Origin: Glaciecola petra | GTDB lineage: Bacteria; Pseudomonadota; Gammaproteobacteria; Enterobacterales; Alteromonadaceae | Assembly (NCBI RefSeq): GCF_031846345.1 | Contig: NZ_JAVRHX010000005.1 | Span: 124,001-188,000 of the forward strand | Length of the DNA stretch: 64,000 bases | Reading direction: 5' to 3' | Shown here: positions 42,314 to 51,924 of the stretch, piece after piece | Layout of the letters: each line of letters opens with the position of its first letter | How positions within the stretch are numbered: the stretch's first letter is position 1 | Notes under the pieces: generated by a model | The model's input: only the letters and a program-made list of their open reading frames with translations | The model's database searches: none | What the model was told of the DNA's origin: nothing | Made by a program: the position numbers and the translations under genes

Positions 42314-42330
42314 ATTATAGTTCTATTATA
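42314..42330 (-). promoter_or_regulatory. Tandem TATAAT hexamers, probable -10 region of the OmpA-like gene
   Basis: On the minus strand two TATAAT hexamers (42330-42325 and 42319-42314) lie 60-70 bases before the OmpA-like ATG. The -35 candidates are poor, so the exact promoter is uncertain. Confidence 0.4.
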
Positions 42331-42341
42331 CTAGCAAATGC

Positions 42342-42806
42342 TTAGGAATCGAAACAAATTTCTAAATAAGCGTTACCTTTGTCACTGGTAAATTGTAATA
42401 GTATCTTGGGGCCATCAACTTTATGCTGAATAATATGCCTTTCGCCAGATACAATAACTGGTGTCGCCATATTAAATTGATAATTTTGCTCAGCCAATAA
42501 TGATTTTGCGCCGCCGCATAGCATATTGGTCATCTCACCCACCAAATCTCGCATATCATCGTCAATAGTATCGCTTGATTCTCCAAGCATGTTTAACATC
42601 ATATTTTGAGCTAATTTTTTATCAAATGTAATAGCGAGAGAACCTTTAATCTGTGGCCCAATCATCCCTATAATGCCCGATACCTCTCCTTTTGCCGTTT
42701 CATCAACTTTCTTTTCAGGCTTTTCAGCTCGCAGTTCAATTTGTGCCATGGTTTGAACAACGTTTTGCAATGACAAAATAAAAGGGTTAATAAATTCTAC
42801 ATTCAA
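42342..42806 (-). CDS. cheX: CheX-like chemotaxis phosphatase
   Basis: The 154-residue protein resembles CheX, which dephosphorylates CheY in chemotaxis signalling. The signature segment DLVGEMTNMLCGGAKS (about 107-122) contains the EXXN motif (Glu and Asn) that forms the phosphatase site, preceded by a beta domain containing IKGSLAITF. It starts 15 bases after the zur stop, so it is likely co-transcribed, an unusual partner; no other chemotaxis gene is visible. Confidence 0.85.
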   Translation of the reverse strand: MNVEFINPFILSLQNVVQTMAQIELRAEKPEKKVDETAKGEVSGIIGMIGPQIKGSLAITFDKKLAQNMMLNMLGESSDTIDDDMRDLVGEMTNMLCGGAKSLLAEQNYQFNMATPVIVSGERHIIQHKVDGPKILLQFTSDKGNAYLEICFDS

Positions 42807-42821
42807 AACTCTACTTCCTAA

Positions 42822-43274
42822 TTATTGGCAACGATGACAAATACCATGCGCCTCAATGGTCTGACTAATAATTTGAAACGAATTCTCGGTTGCTTGCGCA
42901 GTTAAAGTTGACTCGACACCGTCTGAGCTTATCTCTTGAACGTCCCCACAATTATCACATATTAAAAATTGCACAGGATGATTGCAACCAAAGTGATGGC
43001 ATGCTTTAAATGTGTTGGTAGACTCAACTTTATGCACCAAACCGAGGTCTAAAAAAAAATCGAGTGCCCGGTACACTGTGGGAGGTTTGGCAGAATCTTC
43101 ACTTTCCTTCAACTTATCGAGCACGTCGTATGCGCCAATGGAAGCGTCTTCTTGCAGAAGAATCTGATATACTTGCGCTCTTAAGGGAGTAAATCTCGCT
43201 CCTTTTTGCTCACAAAAGCTACGTGCTTTATTAAACAAAACCTGCTTACTTTTAGATAGTGTTATGTTTGTCAT
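42822..43274 (-). CDS. zur: Zur, zinc-responsive Fur-family repressor
   Basis: The 150-residue protein has the Fur winged-helix (RFTPLRAQVYQIL near residues 27-39, PPTVYRALDFF near 64-74) and a metal-binding dimerisation domain with HHFGCNHPVQ, CDNCGDV and the C-terminal CHRC, which provide structural zinc cysteines. The CxxC arrangement and lack of Fur's HHHD-type segment favour Zur. Zur represses zinc uptake genes when zinc is sufficient. It leads a two-gene unit with cheX. I see no clear Zur box in 43275-43516. Confidence 0.85.
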   Translation of the reverse strand: MTNITLSKSKQVLFNKARSFCEQKGARFTPLRAQVYQILLQEDASIGAYDVLDKLKESEDSAKPPTVYRALDFFLDLGLVHKVESTNTFKACHHFGCNHPVQFLICDNCGDVQEISSDGVESTLTAQATENSFQIISQTIEAHGICHRCQ

Positions 43275-43516
43275 GTGACTTTATCGCCTTAATGCAATTT
43301 TTGCGCAAATTTTGCCCTTTCGTGCTCTGCATATAGTTGCATTTTTATTGTTAATTATTTATTTGTTCGTTTTGCTGTGTGTGCAAACAGAACATAACGA
43401 ATGTCAATACACCGCAAAGTAGTATATCATCGCCTTCACGTCGAACAAGTCGCATTCACTTTTTTATTATCTATATCTAAAATTACCGCGTTTTTTAAAG
43501 GCTTATAACTTCCATT

Positions 43517-44374
43517 ATGAACACGTCGCTTTTTTTTGTATTTATTGACAGTCGCTTACTCATCAAAACAGCGTCAGAGCCACAAACTGCTACAGACCAG
43601 AAAAAAGCTATTCCGTTTGCAGCCTTACCAGACTTGTTACCAAGCATAGATGAGTTGCCAAGCTGTTTAGACCAACACATAGACGAAAAACAGTCTTTAG
43701 CTTTTACTAGCGAATACGGCAAACATTATTTAATCGACATTCATCATTTAGAATTTGCAGAAGATAATTTTCAATTGGTTAGCTTACGCTCTCTATTGTT
43801 ACATCATTATCAAAACAATGCAGGTGCCATGGGTACCAACGATTTTCAATATGCCGCTCAAGCTTGGCAATATGCTTTGTTTTTGAGAACTCACCGATTT
43901 TGTGGCCGCTGCGCCAATACCTTGCGCAAAGTGAGTTGGGAAATGGCCATGCATTGCGATAAATGCAACCATCGTGTTTACCCGCGTGTGTCTCCCTGTA
44001 TTATTGTGGCTATTCATGACAATAAACGAATATTATTAGCCCAAGGTGCCCAACAACAAACCCGTGGATTTTATTCAACATTAGCCGGGTTTGTGGAAAG
44101 TGCAGAGTCTTTAGAGCAAGCAGTACATAGAGAAGTGTTTGAAGAGGTGGGTGTAAAACTAAAATCTCTTGAATATTTTGGCAGTCAACCTTGGCCTTTC
44201 CCTCATTCTTTGATGGTAGGTTACATAGCGGAATATGACGCTGGCGACATTGTTATTGATAACAAGGAGATACTGGATGCACAATGGTTTGAGATTGACG
44301 ATTTACCAAGTATTCCACCTAAAATTTCAATAGCAGGAAGGCTAATTCATGAAACTATTTCTCGAATAAAATAA
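43517..44374 (+). CDS. nudC: NAD+ diphosphatase NudC (Nudix hydrolase)
   Basis: The 285-residue enzyme hydrolyses NAD+/NADH and removes NAD caps from RNA 5' ends. It has a zinc ribbon (CGRCANTL and CDKCNHRVYPR, about residues 133-157) and the Nudix box with REVFEEVG (about 211-218) preceded by GFVES. The SQPWPFPHSLM motif is diagnostic for NudC over other Nudix proteins. The length is normal for the family. About 240 bases of AT-rich DNA precede it with no other gene. Confidence 0.93.
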   Translation: MNTSLFFVFIDSRLLIKTASEPQTATDQKKAIPFAALPDLLPSIDELPSCLDQHIDEKQSLAFTSEYGKHYLIDIHHLEFAEDNFQLVSLRSLLLHHYQNNAGAMGTNDFQYAAQAWQYALFLRTHRFCGRCANTLRKVSWEMAMHCDKCNHRVYPRVSPCIIVAIHDNKRILLAQGAQQQTRGFYSTLAGFVESAESLEQAVHREVFEEVGVKLKSLEYFGSQPWPFPHSLMVGYIAEYDAGDIVIDNKEILDAQWFEIDDLPSIPPKISIAGRLIHETISRIK

Positions 44375-44457
44375 ACATTTCCTTGGGCAAGCGCTGAGAA
44401 TATTTTATCCTACGCGCACCATAATATTAACCAGCGACAAATATTAGATAAAAAACT

Positions 44458-45522
44458 ATGACAAAGCTAAAAAACGATAGATACCTGCGTGCACTTTTAA
44501 AACAACCTGTCGATCACACCCCTGTGTGGATGATGCGTCAAGCCGGACGTTATTTACCAGAATATAAAGCGATACGTGCTGAAGCGGGAGATTTTATGGC
44601 TTTGTGTACCAATCCTGAATTAGCTTGTGAAGTAACATTGCAACCTTTGCGACGTTTTAAACTCGATGCTGCTATTTTGTTTTCTGATATTTTAACGATT
44701 CCGGATGCGATGGGATTGGGCTTGTATTTTGAAACAGGAGAAGGGCCAAAATTCGAAAAAACGATCCAAACTGCACAAGATGTCCAAAAGTTGCCGGTTC
44801 CTGACCCTGAGTTAAGTTTAAAATATGTAATGGACGCGGTAAGAACTATTCGAAAAAACCTGCAAGGCCAAGTACCTTTGATTGGTTTTTCTGGGAGTCC
44901 TTGGACATTAGCTACATACATGGTTGAAGGTGGCTCAAGTAAAGCGTTTACTAAAATAAAAAAAATGGCATTTGCTGAACCGCAAGTATTGCATGCTTTG
45001 CTAGATAAATTGGCCGATTCGGTCATTTTGTATTTAAATGCACAAATCGCAGCTGGTGCTCAATCAGTGATGATTTTTGATACATGGGGGGGAGTATTAA
45101 GCCCTCGTGATTACAAGTTGTTTTCCTTACAATATATGGAAAAAATTGTGTCGGGTCTTACGCGTGAATATGAAGGCAATAAAGTCCCTGTCACCTTATT
45201 TACCAAAAATGGCGGTATGTGGCTTGAATCAATTGCGGCAACAGGTTGTGATGCAGTTGGCCTAGACTGGACAATTGATATTGCGAATGCAAAAGCCAGA
45301 GTTGGCGACAAAGTAGCCCTGCAAGGGAATATGGATCCTTCTATTTTGTATGCGCCAAAAGAGCGCATAGAGCAAGAAGTAACAGATATTCTAGCGGGCT
45401 TTGGCAAAGGAACAGGTCATGTGTTTAATCTTGGTCACGGTATTCATTTAGATGTACCGCCTGATCATGCCGGCTATTTTGTTGATGCGGTGCATAAATA
45501 TAGCCGCCAATATCACGCTTAA
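44458..45522 (+). CDS. hemE: Uroporphyrinogen decarboxylase HemE
   Basis: HemE decarboxylates uroporphyrinogen III to coproporphyrinogen III in haem synthesis. The 354-residue protein has MMRQAGRYLPEY (about residues 22-33), SDILTIPDA, GFSGSPWTLATY and the C-terminal FNLGHGI motif. It matches the family length. A terminator at 45546-45581 follows. Ferrochelatase (hemH) is also in this window. Confidence 0.97.
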   Translation: MTKLKNDRYLRALLKQPVDHTPVWMMRQAGRYLPEYKAIRAEAGDFMALCTNPELACEVTLQPLRRFKLDAAILFSDILTIPDAMGLGLYFETGEGPKFEKTIQTAQDVQKLPVPDPELSLKYVMDAVRTIRKNLQGQVPLIGFSGSPWTLATYMVEGGSSKAFTKIKKMAFAEPQVLHALLDKLADSVILYLNAQIAAGAQSVMIFDTWGGVLSPRDYKLFSLQYMEKIVSGLTREYEGNKVPVTLFTKNGGMWLESIAATGCDAVGLDWTIDIANAKARVGDKVALQGNMDPSILYAPKERIEQEVTDILAGFGKGTGHVFNLGHGIHLDVPPDHAGYFVDAVHKYSRQYHA

Positions 45523-45545
45523 AATTAGGAGTGATAGCCAAAACA

Positions 45546-45581
45546 AAAAAAGGCTTATGCGTCTCGTGGTAAGCCTTTTTT
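45546..45581. terminator. Bidirectional terminator between hemE and queG
   Basis: Stem AAAAAAGGCTTA (45546-45557) / TAAGCCTTTTTT (45570-45581) with a 12-base loop. The stop and last codons of queG lie inside the hairpin, so the same bases serve coding and termination. Confidence 0.8.
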
Positions 45582-46736
45582 AATGACTCTAATTAAACGT
45601 TGATGTTGCCGACTACTAATACTTTTTTCTTGAGCGTCTTTTTTATCCAATTGTGCTTGAATTGCCCACTCAAAATGACTCCTTAGCACGGGGTCATTAG
45701 TATCAATCAGCGCTTTTTCTAGGGCATTTAATATCGTGCTGTCAAAACTAGCATTGCCCATACCAATAGATAAGTTTCGTTGCCAACTCTGAAAACCAAT
45801 ACGACGAATAGGTGAGCCTTGAGTATTGGTTAAAAATTCCTCTTCGGTCCAAGCAAATAAACTTAATAAATCTTGTTGATTGAGTTTTTCTCGGGCAAAA
45901 AAGTCTTTTTCTTCAGTGATATCCGCGTAACGATTCCAAGGACATACTAATTGGCAATCATCACAGCCGTATATTCTGTTTCCAATCGCTTGTCTGAATT
46001 CAAGGGGTATCTCACCCTTATGCTCAATAGTGAGATAAGAAATACATTTTCTAGCGTCTAGTTTGTATGGCGCAACGATCGCTTGTGTGGGGCAAATACT
46101 GATACAAGCATTACACGAACCACATTGTTCTTTGACTTTTTCATCAATGGGAACAGGAATATTAATAAATAACTCACCAAGAAAAAACCAAGAGCCAGCC
46201 TCTTCGTTTAAGGTTAGTGTGTGTTTACCGGTCCAGCCGATACCTGCTTTTTCTGCTACAGCGTGCTCTAAAACAGGGGCTGAATCAACAAAAGGTCGAT
46301 AATCTAAATGCTCACAGAAGTCTTTTATTTTTTCGCCGAGTTTCTTTAAACGTTGTCGCATGACCTTATGATAATCTCGACCCAAAGCATATCGGCTGAC
46401 ATACGCTATTTTGTCATTTGCAAGGCTTTTGGCAAAGCCAGCATCAGGCGGTAAGTAGTTCATTCGAACACTCACAATACGACAGGTATTCTCGTGCAAG
46501 GAATCAGGCGCTAGGCGTTTATCAGTGTTACGCGCCAAATAATCCATTTGCCCTTGATACGCCATTTCAATATAGTGACGGAGGGCACTGTCATGGTGTC
46601 GAACATCAATATCGCAAATACCAACTTGCTGAAACCCTAGCGCCATGCCCCAAGCCTTGATATGGTTAGCTAAAGACGCCAGTTCAGAGTCTGTTAATAC
46701 TTTAGAATTGGCAAAATTTGATTCACTTGAGGACAT
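45555..46736 (-). CDS. queG: Epoxyqueuosine reductase QueG
   Basis: QueG is the cobalamin-dependent iron-sulfur enzyme that completes queuosine in tRNA. The 393-residue form starts at the ATG at 46734-46736; an upstream TTG would overlap nnr. Two 4Fe-4S motifs are seen, CGSCNACISICP (about 203-214) and CDDCQLVCPWN (about 252-262), and the start WGMALGFQQVGI resembles E. coli QueG. It is divergent from nnr with six bases between the start codons. Confidence 0.94.
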   Translation of the reverse strand: MSSSESNFANSKVLTDSELASLANHIKAWGMALGFQQVGICDIDVRHHDSALRHYIEMAYQGQMDYLARNTDKRLAPDSLHENTCRIVSVRMNYLPPDAGFAKSLANDKIAYVSRYALGRDYHKVMRQRLKKLGEKIKDFCEHLDYRPFVDSAPVLEHAVAEKAGIGWTGKHTLTLNEEAGSWFFLGELFINIPVPIDEKVKEQCGSCNACISICPTQAIVAPYKLDARKCISYLTIEHKGEIPLEFRQAIGNRIYGCDDCQLVCPWNRYADITEEKDFFAREKLNQQDLLSLFAWTEEEFLTNTQGSPIRRIGFQSWQRNLSIGMGNASFDSTILNALEKALIDTNDPVLRSHFEWAIQAQLDKKDAQEKSISSRQHQRLIRVIKKGLPRDA

Positions 46737-46742
46737 GCATCT

Positions 46743-48242
46743 ATGCTGCAAAAGAAACTTGCTAATAGCTTAACACAGAAACTATATCGTGCAGATCAAG
46801 TTCGTTTGCATGAGGAAAAAGCAGCAAGTCAGATGGGTGTAGATATGTATAGTCTCATGCAACGTGCTGGCGGCTGTGTTTTTCAGAATTGTGTGTCGAT
46901 GTTTCCAAATATCGACAATTATTTAGTTTTGGTTGGGATAGGACATAATGCTGGAGATGGCTATATTGCTGCACTTACAGCGGCTAACGCTGGCAAAAAT
47001 GTTACCGTGTGCGCGGTTGAGCCTGAGCGAGAAGTGCATGGCGACGTTGCCAGAGCTAAAGAGGATTGGATTAATGCTGGTGGCAAAGTTATGCCTTTTA
47101 CTACAGAGCGATTAAAGAATATCGATATTGTAATAGACGCTTTGCTTGGTACTGGTATTAATGGTGTTATTCGTACAGAATTTGCGGCGGTCATCGACGC
47201 AGTTAATCAATCTTCTATACCCGTTATCAGCGTAGATGTGCCTAGCGGTCTTGATGCGACAACGGGTAATTCACTGGGTGAATGCATTCAAGCTACTGCT
47301 ACTATCACGTTTATTGGCATAAAAACGGGCCTAACCACTGGCGCTGGTAAACAGTCTTGTGGTCAATTAGTGTTCGAAGATTTAGGTGTGGGCAAGGCTT
47401 TTGCTGAATTAGCCAGAAGTGACGCGAGTGCGCTTGATTTTAAGCATTTTAAAGGCTTAGCACCTAGACCAGTGCATAGTCATAAAGGTAGCTATGGGCG
47501 TTTACTTTGTATTGGCGGCAATAAAGGCATGTCGGGTGCTATTCGTCTGAGTGCGGAAGCTGCATTAAGAACCGGTACTGGCTTAGTCAAAGTGTTTGCT
47601 CATGAAGACTCTATTTTGCAAATCAATGCTGGGCGCCCAGAATTGATGGTCAGTGCTACAGGGTTAGAAGAGTCACTAGCTTGGGCAACTTGCATAGTGA
47701 TTGGGCCCGGTTTAGGACAGAATGAGTGGAGTCAACAAACCTTTGATTCGGTGATGGCATATTTACAAAAAAATCCTAAGCCAATCGTTTTTGATGCAGA
47801 CGCCCTCAATTTGAAGTCGGTCTATAATAAATATGTGGGTTTACCCGAGTGTGTCATGACACCTCATACAGGCGAAGCGGCTCGTTTATTGAACGTGTCA
47901 GTTGAAGAAATTGAATCAGACCGTTTTAATTATGCGCGCCAAAGTGCACAGCGTTATGATGCGACATGTGTGTTAAAAGGTGCAGGCAGTATAGTCGACA
48001 ACCAACATCACTCGTGGGTCTGTCGCCACGGCAATCCAGGCATGGCAACGGCTGGAATGGGAGACGTTCTGGCGGGTATTCTTGGATCCTTAATGTCGCA
48101 GGGTTTAAGTAAAGATATGGCGTGTCAATATGGTGTCTCGATTCATGCTAAAGCAGGTGATATAGTAGCCCAGAAATATGGTCAACGAGGTTTGTTGGCA
48201 AGTGATTTATTCAAAGCAGTGAGAGTTTTAATTAACGAATAA
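46743..48242 (+). CDS. nnr: Bifunctional NAD(P)H-hydrate repair enzyme (epimerase/dehydratase)
   Basis: The 499-residue protein repairs damaged NADHX/NADPHX. The N-terminal YjeF/NnrE epimerase domain (about 15-215; GIGHNAGDGYIAA) is followed by the C-terminal NnrD ADP-dependent dehydratase domain (about 235-495; MTPHTGEAARLL, GNPGMATAGMGDVLAG). It heads the conserved block leading to hflC and overlaps tsaE by one base. Confidence 0.95.
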   Translation: MLQKKLANSLTQKLYRADQVRLHEEKAASQMGVDMYSLMQRAGGCVFQNCVSMFPNIDNYLVLVGIGHNAGDGYIAALTAANAGKNVTVCAVEPEREVHGDVARAKEDWINAGGKVMPFTTERLKNIDIVIDALLGTGINGVIRTEFAAVIDAVNQSSIPVISVDVPSGLDATTGNSLGECIQATATITFIGIKTGLTTGAGKQSCGQLVFEDLGVGKAFAELARSDASALDFKHFKGLAPRPVHSHKGSYGRLLCIGGNKGMSGAIRLSAEAALRTGTGLVKVFAHEDSILQINAGRPELMVSATGLEESLAWATCIVIGPGLGQNEWSQQTFDSVMAYLQKNPKPIVFDADALNLKSVYNKYVGLPECVMTPHTGEAARLLNVSVEEIESDRFNYARQSAQRYDATCVLKGAGSIVDNQHHSWVCRHGNPGMATAGMGDVLAGILGSLMSQGLSKDMACQYGVSIHAKAGDIVAQKYGQRGLLASDLFKAVRVLINE

Positions 48243-48718
48243 TGAAAGTTATCGAATATTGCGTAGATGAAAAAGCGACCTGCAGACTTGCCGCTAACTT
48301 AGGCTTGCTGTTTAAAAAAAATGGTTTAGCTGGCATTTGTATATTTTTAAAAGGAGATTTAGGTGCCGGCAAAACAACCTTTACACGTTATCTATTGAAA
48401 AGTTTGGGACATGTTGGAAATGTTAAAAGCCCGACCTATACGCTAGTAGAACCATACGATTTGTTAGGATTGAATGTATATCATTTTGACCTATATCGCT
48501 TAGCAGACCCTGAAGAGTTAGAATTTATGGGCATAAGAGACTACTTTAATACAAAAAGTGCGAGTTTAATAGAATGGCCAGAACGAGGCGGAGATTTGTT
48601 ACCACAAGCTGATTTTGTAATAGATATAAAATACAAAGATGAAGGTCGAGAATATACTATCGAAGCTTTTACCGACACTGCGAAGTCTTACCTAAATGAC
48701 TTTCAGAGGCATGACTAA
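48242..48718 (+). CDS. tsaE: TsaE, tRNA threonylcarbamoyladenosine biosynthesis ATPase
   Basis: TsaE works with TsaB and TsaD to form t6A37 in ANN-decoding tRNAs. The 158-residue P-loop protein has Walker A GDLGAGKTTFTR (about residues 39-50) and SPTYTLVEPY (switch-like region). Its ATG shares a base with the nnr stop, and its stop overlaps the amiC start. No TsaB or TsaD is in the window. Confidence 0.94.
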   Translation: MKVIEYCVDEKATCRLAANLGLLFKKNGLAGICIFLKGDLGAGKTTFTRYLLKSLGHVGNVKSPTYTLVEPYDLLGLNVYHFDLYRLADPEELEFMGIRDYFNTKSASLIEWPERGGDLLPQADFVIDIKYKDEGREYTIEAFTDTAKSYLNDFQRHD

Positions 48719-50043
48719 TGGGTACTTTTTTAAGAATACCCTATTTTTTATTCATTTTGTTAAGTGTGTTTGTATCGTCAGCCAATGCAGACAATAGTAT
48801 TGAACAAGTTAGGTTTTCAGATACAAGTGATACCGCACGTATCGTTTTGGAGTTTAAGTCTGAACCCAAATATTCATACTTTAGTTTGCAAAACCCACAC
48901 AGAATGGTACTTGATTTGCAGGGTGTGGAGCGTAAATTTGATTTTAGCACCGTAACGATAAGTGGCAATAAAATTAAACGCTTACGCCACAGTACCCCAA
49001 AGTCCAGCAACGACACTCGAATGGTAATTGAAGCCAATAAAAAGTTAAATCCAAGGGTGTTTATACTTAATCCAACAGAAGGGTTTTCTTATCGCTTAGT
49101 GGTTGAGTTGGTCGACCCAGACCCAGTCCCAGTTTCGCCAATTAACAACAGTGGCCCTAATAGGGACCAAGATATTATTGTCATTATCGATGCCGGACAT
49201 GGCGGCAACGATCCAGGTTCTATTGGTCCTGAAGGCACCTACGAAAAACATATTACGTTGAGTATTTCTAAAAAATTAGACAAGCTCATTGATGCGCAGC
49301 CCGGCATGCGCGGTGTTATGACGAGGGAAAGCGACTATTATATTTCGCCTAACGATAGGCCTAAAGTAGCAGCCAGGGAGAATGCTGATTTATTAGTATC
49401 AATACATGCAGACGCATTTACAACGCCTCAGCCAAAAGGAGGTTCTGTGTGGGTGTTGTCTAAAGGCCGTGCCGACACAGAATTAGGTCGTTTGTTAGAG
49501 CAAACAGAAAGAAGCTCTGAATTGTTGGGTGCAGCGGCAGATGTCATTGGTGACAGAGACACTGAACGATATTTTGCAGAAACAATATTTAATATGTCAA
49601 TGGACCTATCTCGTGCTCTCAGCTATGAATTAAGTCATGAACTGATCAAAGATATGAAACAAGTGACGAGCATGCACAAGAAAACCCCGCAAAGCGCTAG
49701 CCTTGCTGTTTTAACCGCGCCTGAAACACCATCAGTATTAATCGAAGTCGGATTTATTTCTAATCCGCAGGAAGAGAAAAATTTAAACTGGGAAAAACAT
49801 AGGCAGCGTTTAGCAGAAGCTATTTTTAGATCAATTAAACGTTATTTTAAGAAAACACCGCCCGATGGTACTTTGTGGGCAAAATGGAAAAATGAAGCAC
49901 CAGCCATTCACAAAGTGACGCGTGGGGAGTCTTTGTCACTGTTAGCGCAACGATATGGGGTAAGTGTTAAAGAGCTCAAAGACGCTAATGGACTAAGGTC
50001 AGACTTAGTTAGGATAGGGCAAGAGTTAACCATACCCAAATAA
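48718..50043 (+). CDS. amiC: N-acetylmuramoyl-L-alanine amidase (AmiB/AmiC type) with AMIN and LysM domains
   Basis: The 441-residue zinc amidase cuts the stem peptide from peptidoglycan during daughter-cell separation. It has a signal peptide (1-24), an AMIN targeting domain (about 28-125), the Amidase_3 catalytic domain with IDAGHGGNDPGS (about 156-167), SIHADAF and the C-terminal glutamate region (VLIEVGFISNP), and a C-terminal LysM domain (about 397-440). The AMIN+LysM arrangement resembles AmiB most, which would be regulated by EnvC. Symbol given as the general amiC class; amiB is equally likely. Confidence 0.88.
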   Translation: MGTFLRIPYFLFILLSVFVSSANADNSIEQVRFSDTSDTARIVLEFKSEPKYSYFSLQNPHRMVLDLQGVERKFDFSTVTISGNKIKRLRHSTPKSSNDTRMVIEANKKLNPRVFILNPTEGFSYRLVVELVDPDPVPVSPINNSGPNRDQDIIVIIDAGHGGNDPGSIGPEGTYEKHITLSISKKLDKLIDAQPGMRGVMTRESDYYISPNDRPKVAARENADLLVSIHADAFTTPQPKGGSVWVLSKGRADTELGRLLEQTERSSELLGAAADVIGDRDTERYFAETIFNMSMDLSRALSYELSHELIKDMKQVTSMHKKTPQSASLAVLTAPETPSVLIEVGFISNPQEEKNLNWEKHRQRLAEAIFRSIKRYFKKTPPDGTLWAKWKNEAPAIHKVTRGESLSLLAQRYGVSVKELKDANGLRSDLVRIGQELTIPK

Positions 50044-50067
50044 ATATAGAGCATAGCAAATATATTC

Positions 50068-51915
50068 ATGGCAAAAGACATTCACATTCAAGGCAATGAC
50101 GAAGACACTCCTATTGTAGTGTTATCCCCTCAATTAGCCAATCAAATCGCTGCAGGGGAGGTAGTTGAACGGCCTGCTTCAGTGGTTAAAGAACTTATGG
50201 AAAATAGTCTTGATGCGGGTGCCACAAAGATAACCATTAATATTGAGCAAGGTGGACAAAAAAGAATTGCCATTCAAGACAATGGAAAAGGTATTTCAAA
50301 GCAACAACTAGGCTTGGCGTTGAGTCGTCATGCTACTAGTAAAATTAGGGATATTGATGATTTAGAACGTATTACAAGCATGGGTTTTAGGGGTGAAGCC
50401 CTCGCTAGTATTAGTTCAGTAAGCCGTTTGACTTTAATTTCCAAACCAGTAAATCAATCAGCAGCTTGGCAAGCGTTTGCTGAAGGGACTGACATGGCAG
50501 TTGAACTCAAACCAACTGCCCATCCTGATGGCACTAGTGTCGAAGTACTGGATTTATTTTTTAATACGCCTGCAAGACGCAAATTTATGCGGACAAGTAA
50601 AACGGAATTTCAGCATGTTGAACAGGTGGTTAAACGCATTGCGTTGGCTCGCACCGATGTTGAATTTGTGGTGAGTCATAACCAAAAAAAAATGCTCCGC
50701 TTTGCCAACAATGTGACTCTCGATAAGCGTATAGCGCAAATTTGTTCTAATCAATTTATTGAAAATGCAGTGAGAGTCGATTACCAATTTGAGGGTATCA
50801 GATTACACGGGTATTGCTGTAAAATTGGTACTGGCATGCCAACTAGAGATTATCAATACACATATGTAAATGGTCGTATGATGAAAGACCGTTTGTTGGC
50901 TCACGCAATTCGACAAGTTTACGAAGAAGCATTAGCACCGCAGAAATTTCCAGCCTACGTTTTATTTTTGGATATTGCACCAGAACAAATAGATGTTAAT
51001 GTGCATCCAGCGAAGCATGAAGTGCGTTTTCATGAGTCACGCAAAATTCATGATGTCGTTTTTAAGGCATTAACAGAAGCTATTGGTGGTTACTCTGCTA
51101 ACATTGAAGCCGCGCAAAACCATGACTACATAAAACCCTTACAGGTAAACCCTGTTCAAGATTCTTCTCCGATTTCTTTGATAAAAAATGACCAGTCAAC
51201 TTTAGCTATTCCAAAAAGCAAAGGGTCCGCTGGTTATCGTGGCGAGACCGTCAGCAAAACAGAATTGAAAGCGAACAATGATTTTTATCAAAACATTGCT
51301 GAAACAGCCGCTAGTGTCTATCCGAAAGAGCCAGCAGCTGGGGCGCGAGAGGTTTCAGAGCTTACAACCCAAGGCACCAAAGAATCCAACACAAACGTCT
51401 GCTTGGCAGGTAACGCGCTATTAATGCATCCATACGTACTAATCCCTTCACAACAAAGCAAACAGTCTTCGAGTGTACTTAAGTGCATAGCATTACTAGA
51501 CTTAGTGACCCATCTGCTTGCATCCAAAATTGCTTTTTCGACATTGCCTCAACCTTTGTTAATGCCAGTATCAGTGACACTAGAAAAAAATATCCAAACA
51601 AATATATTGCTTGATGTTTTTGAACGCCATCACTTTGAAGTTTTGCAAATTAATAAAAAGTTAGTATTGAAGCAAGTTCCTTCAAATTTGCGACACTTAC
51701 CATGGGCGGCAGTTTTTGCTGACTTGGTGGCAGCTTTGCCCGTTGTTATCGAAGATACTAACGAAATGTTTATCCAAGCACTTGGGGCTGCTTGGTTATC
51801 GAGCAGTGTGGTCGACAATAGCAAGCTACAAATTTGGCTGAATGAGCTGGGGGTAGAACAACTAAATAGACTTCCATATAAAATAGTTAATATTCATTTT
51901 GATGAATCGCTCTAG
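50068..51915 (+). CDS. mutL: DNA mismatch repair protein MutL
   Basis: The 615-residue GHKL ATPase couples MutS mismatch recognition to MutH and UvrD. The N-terminal ATPase has NQIAAGEVVERPASVV, ENSLDAGA, DNGKGI and the GFRGEALASI motif. A variable linker (about 350-450) precedes the C-terminal dimerisation domain (about 450-612). The endonuclease motif DQHA(X)2E(X)4E is not evident, as expected in gammaproteobacteria that use MutH. It is spaced 24 bases from amiC. Confidence 0.96.
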   Translation: MAKDIHIQGNDEDTPIVVLSPQLANQIAAGEVVERPASVVKELMENSLDAGATKITINIEQGGQKRIAIQDNGKGISKQQLGLALSRHATSKIRDIDDLERITSMGFRGEALASISSVSRLTLISKPVNQSAAWQAFAEGTDMAVELKPTAHPDGTSVEVLDLFFNTPARRKFMRTSKTEFQHVEQVVKRIALARTDVEFVVSHNQKKMLRFANNVTLDKRIAQICSNQFIENAVRVDYQFEGIRLHGYCCKIGTGMPTRDYQYTYVNGRMMKDRLLAHAIRQVYEEALAPQKFPAYVLFLDIAPEQIDVNVHPAKHEVRFHESRKIHDVVFKALTEAIGGYSANIEAAQNHDYIKPLQVNPVQDSSPISLIKNDQSTLAIPKSKGSAGYRGETVSKTELKANNDFYQNIAETAASVYPKEPAAGAREVSELTTQGTKESNTNVCLAGNALLMHPYVLIPSQQSKQSSSVLKCIALLDLVTHLLASKIAFSTLPQPLLMPVSVTLEKNIQTNILLDVFERHHFEVLQINKKLVLKQVPSNLRHLPWAAVFADLVAALPVVIEDTNEMFIQALGAAWLSSSVVDNSKLQIWLNELGVEQLNRLPYKIVNIHFDESL

Positions 51916-51924
51916 GAGGCAGTT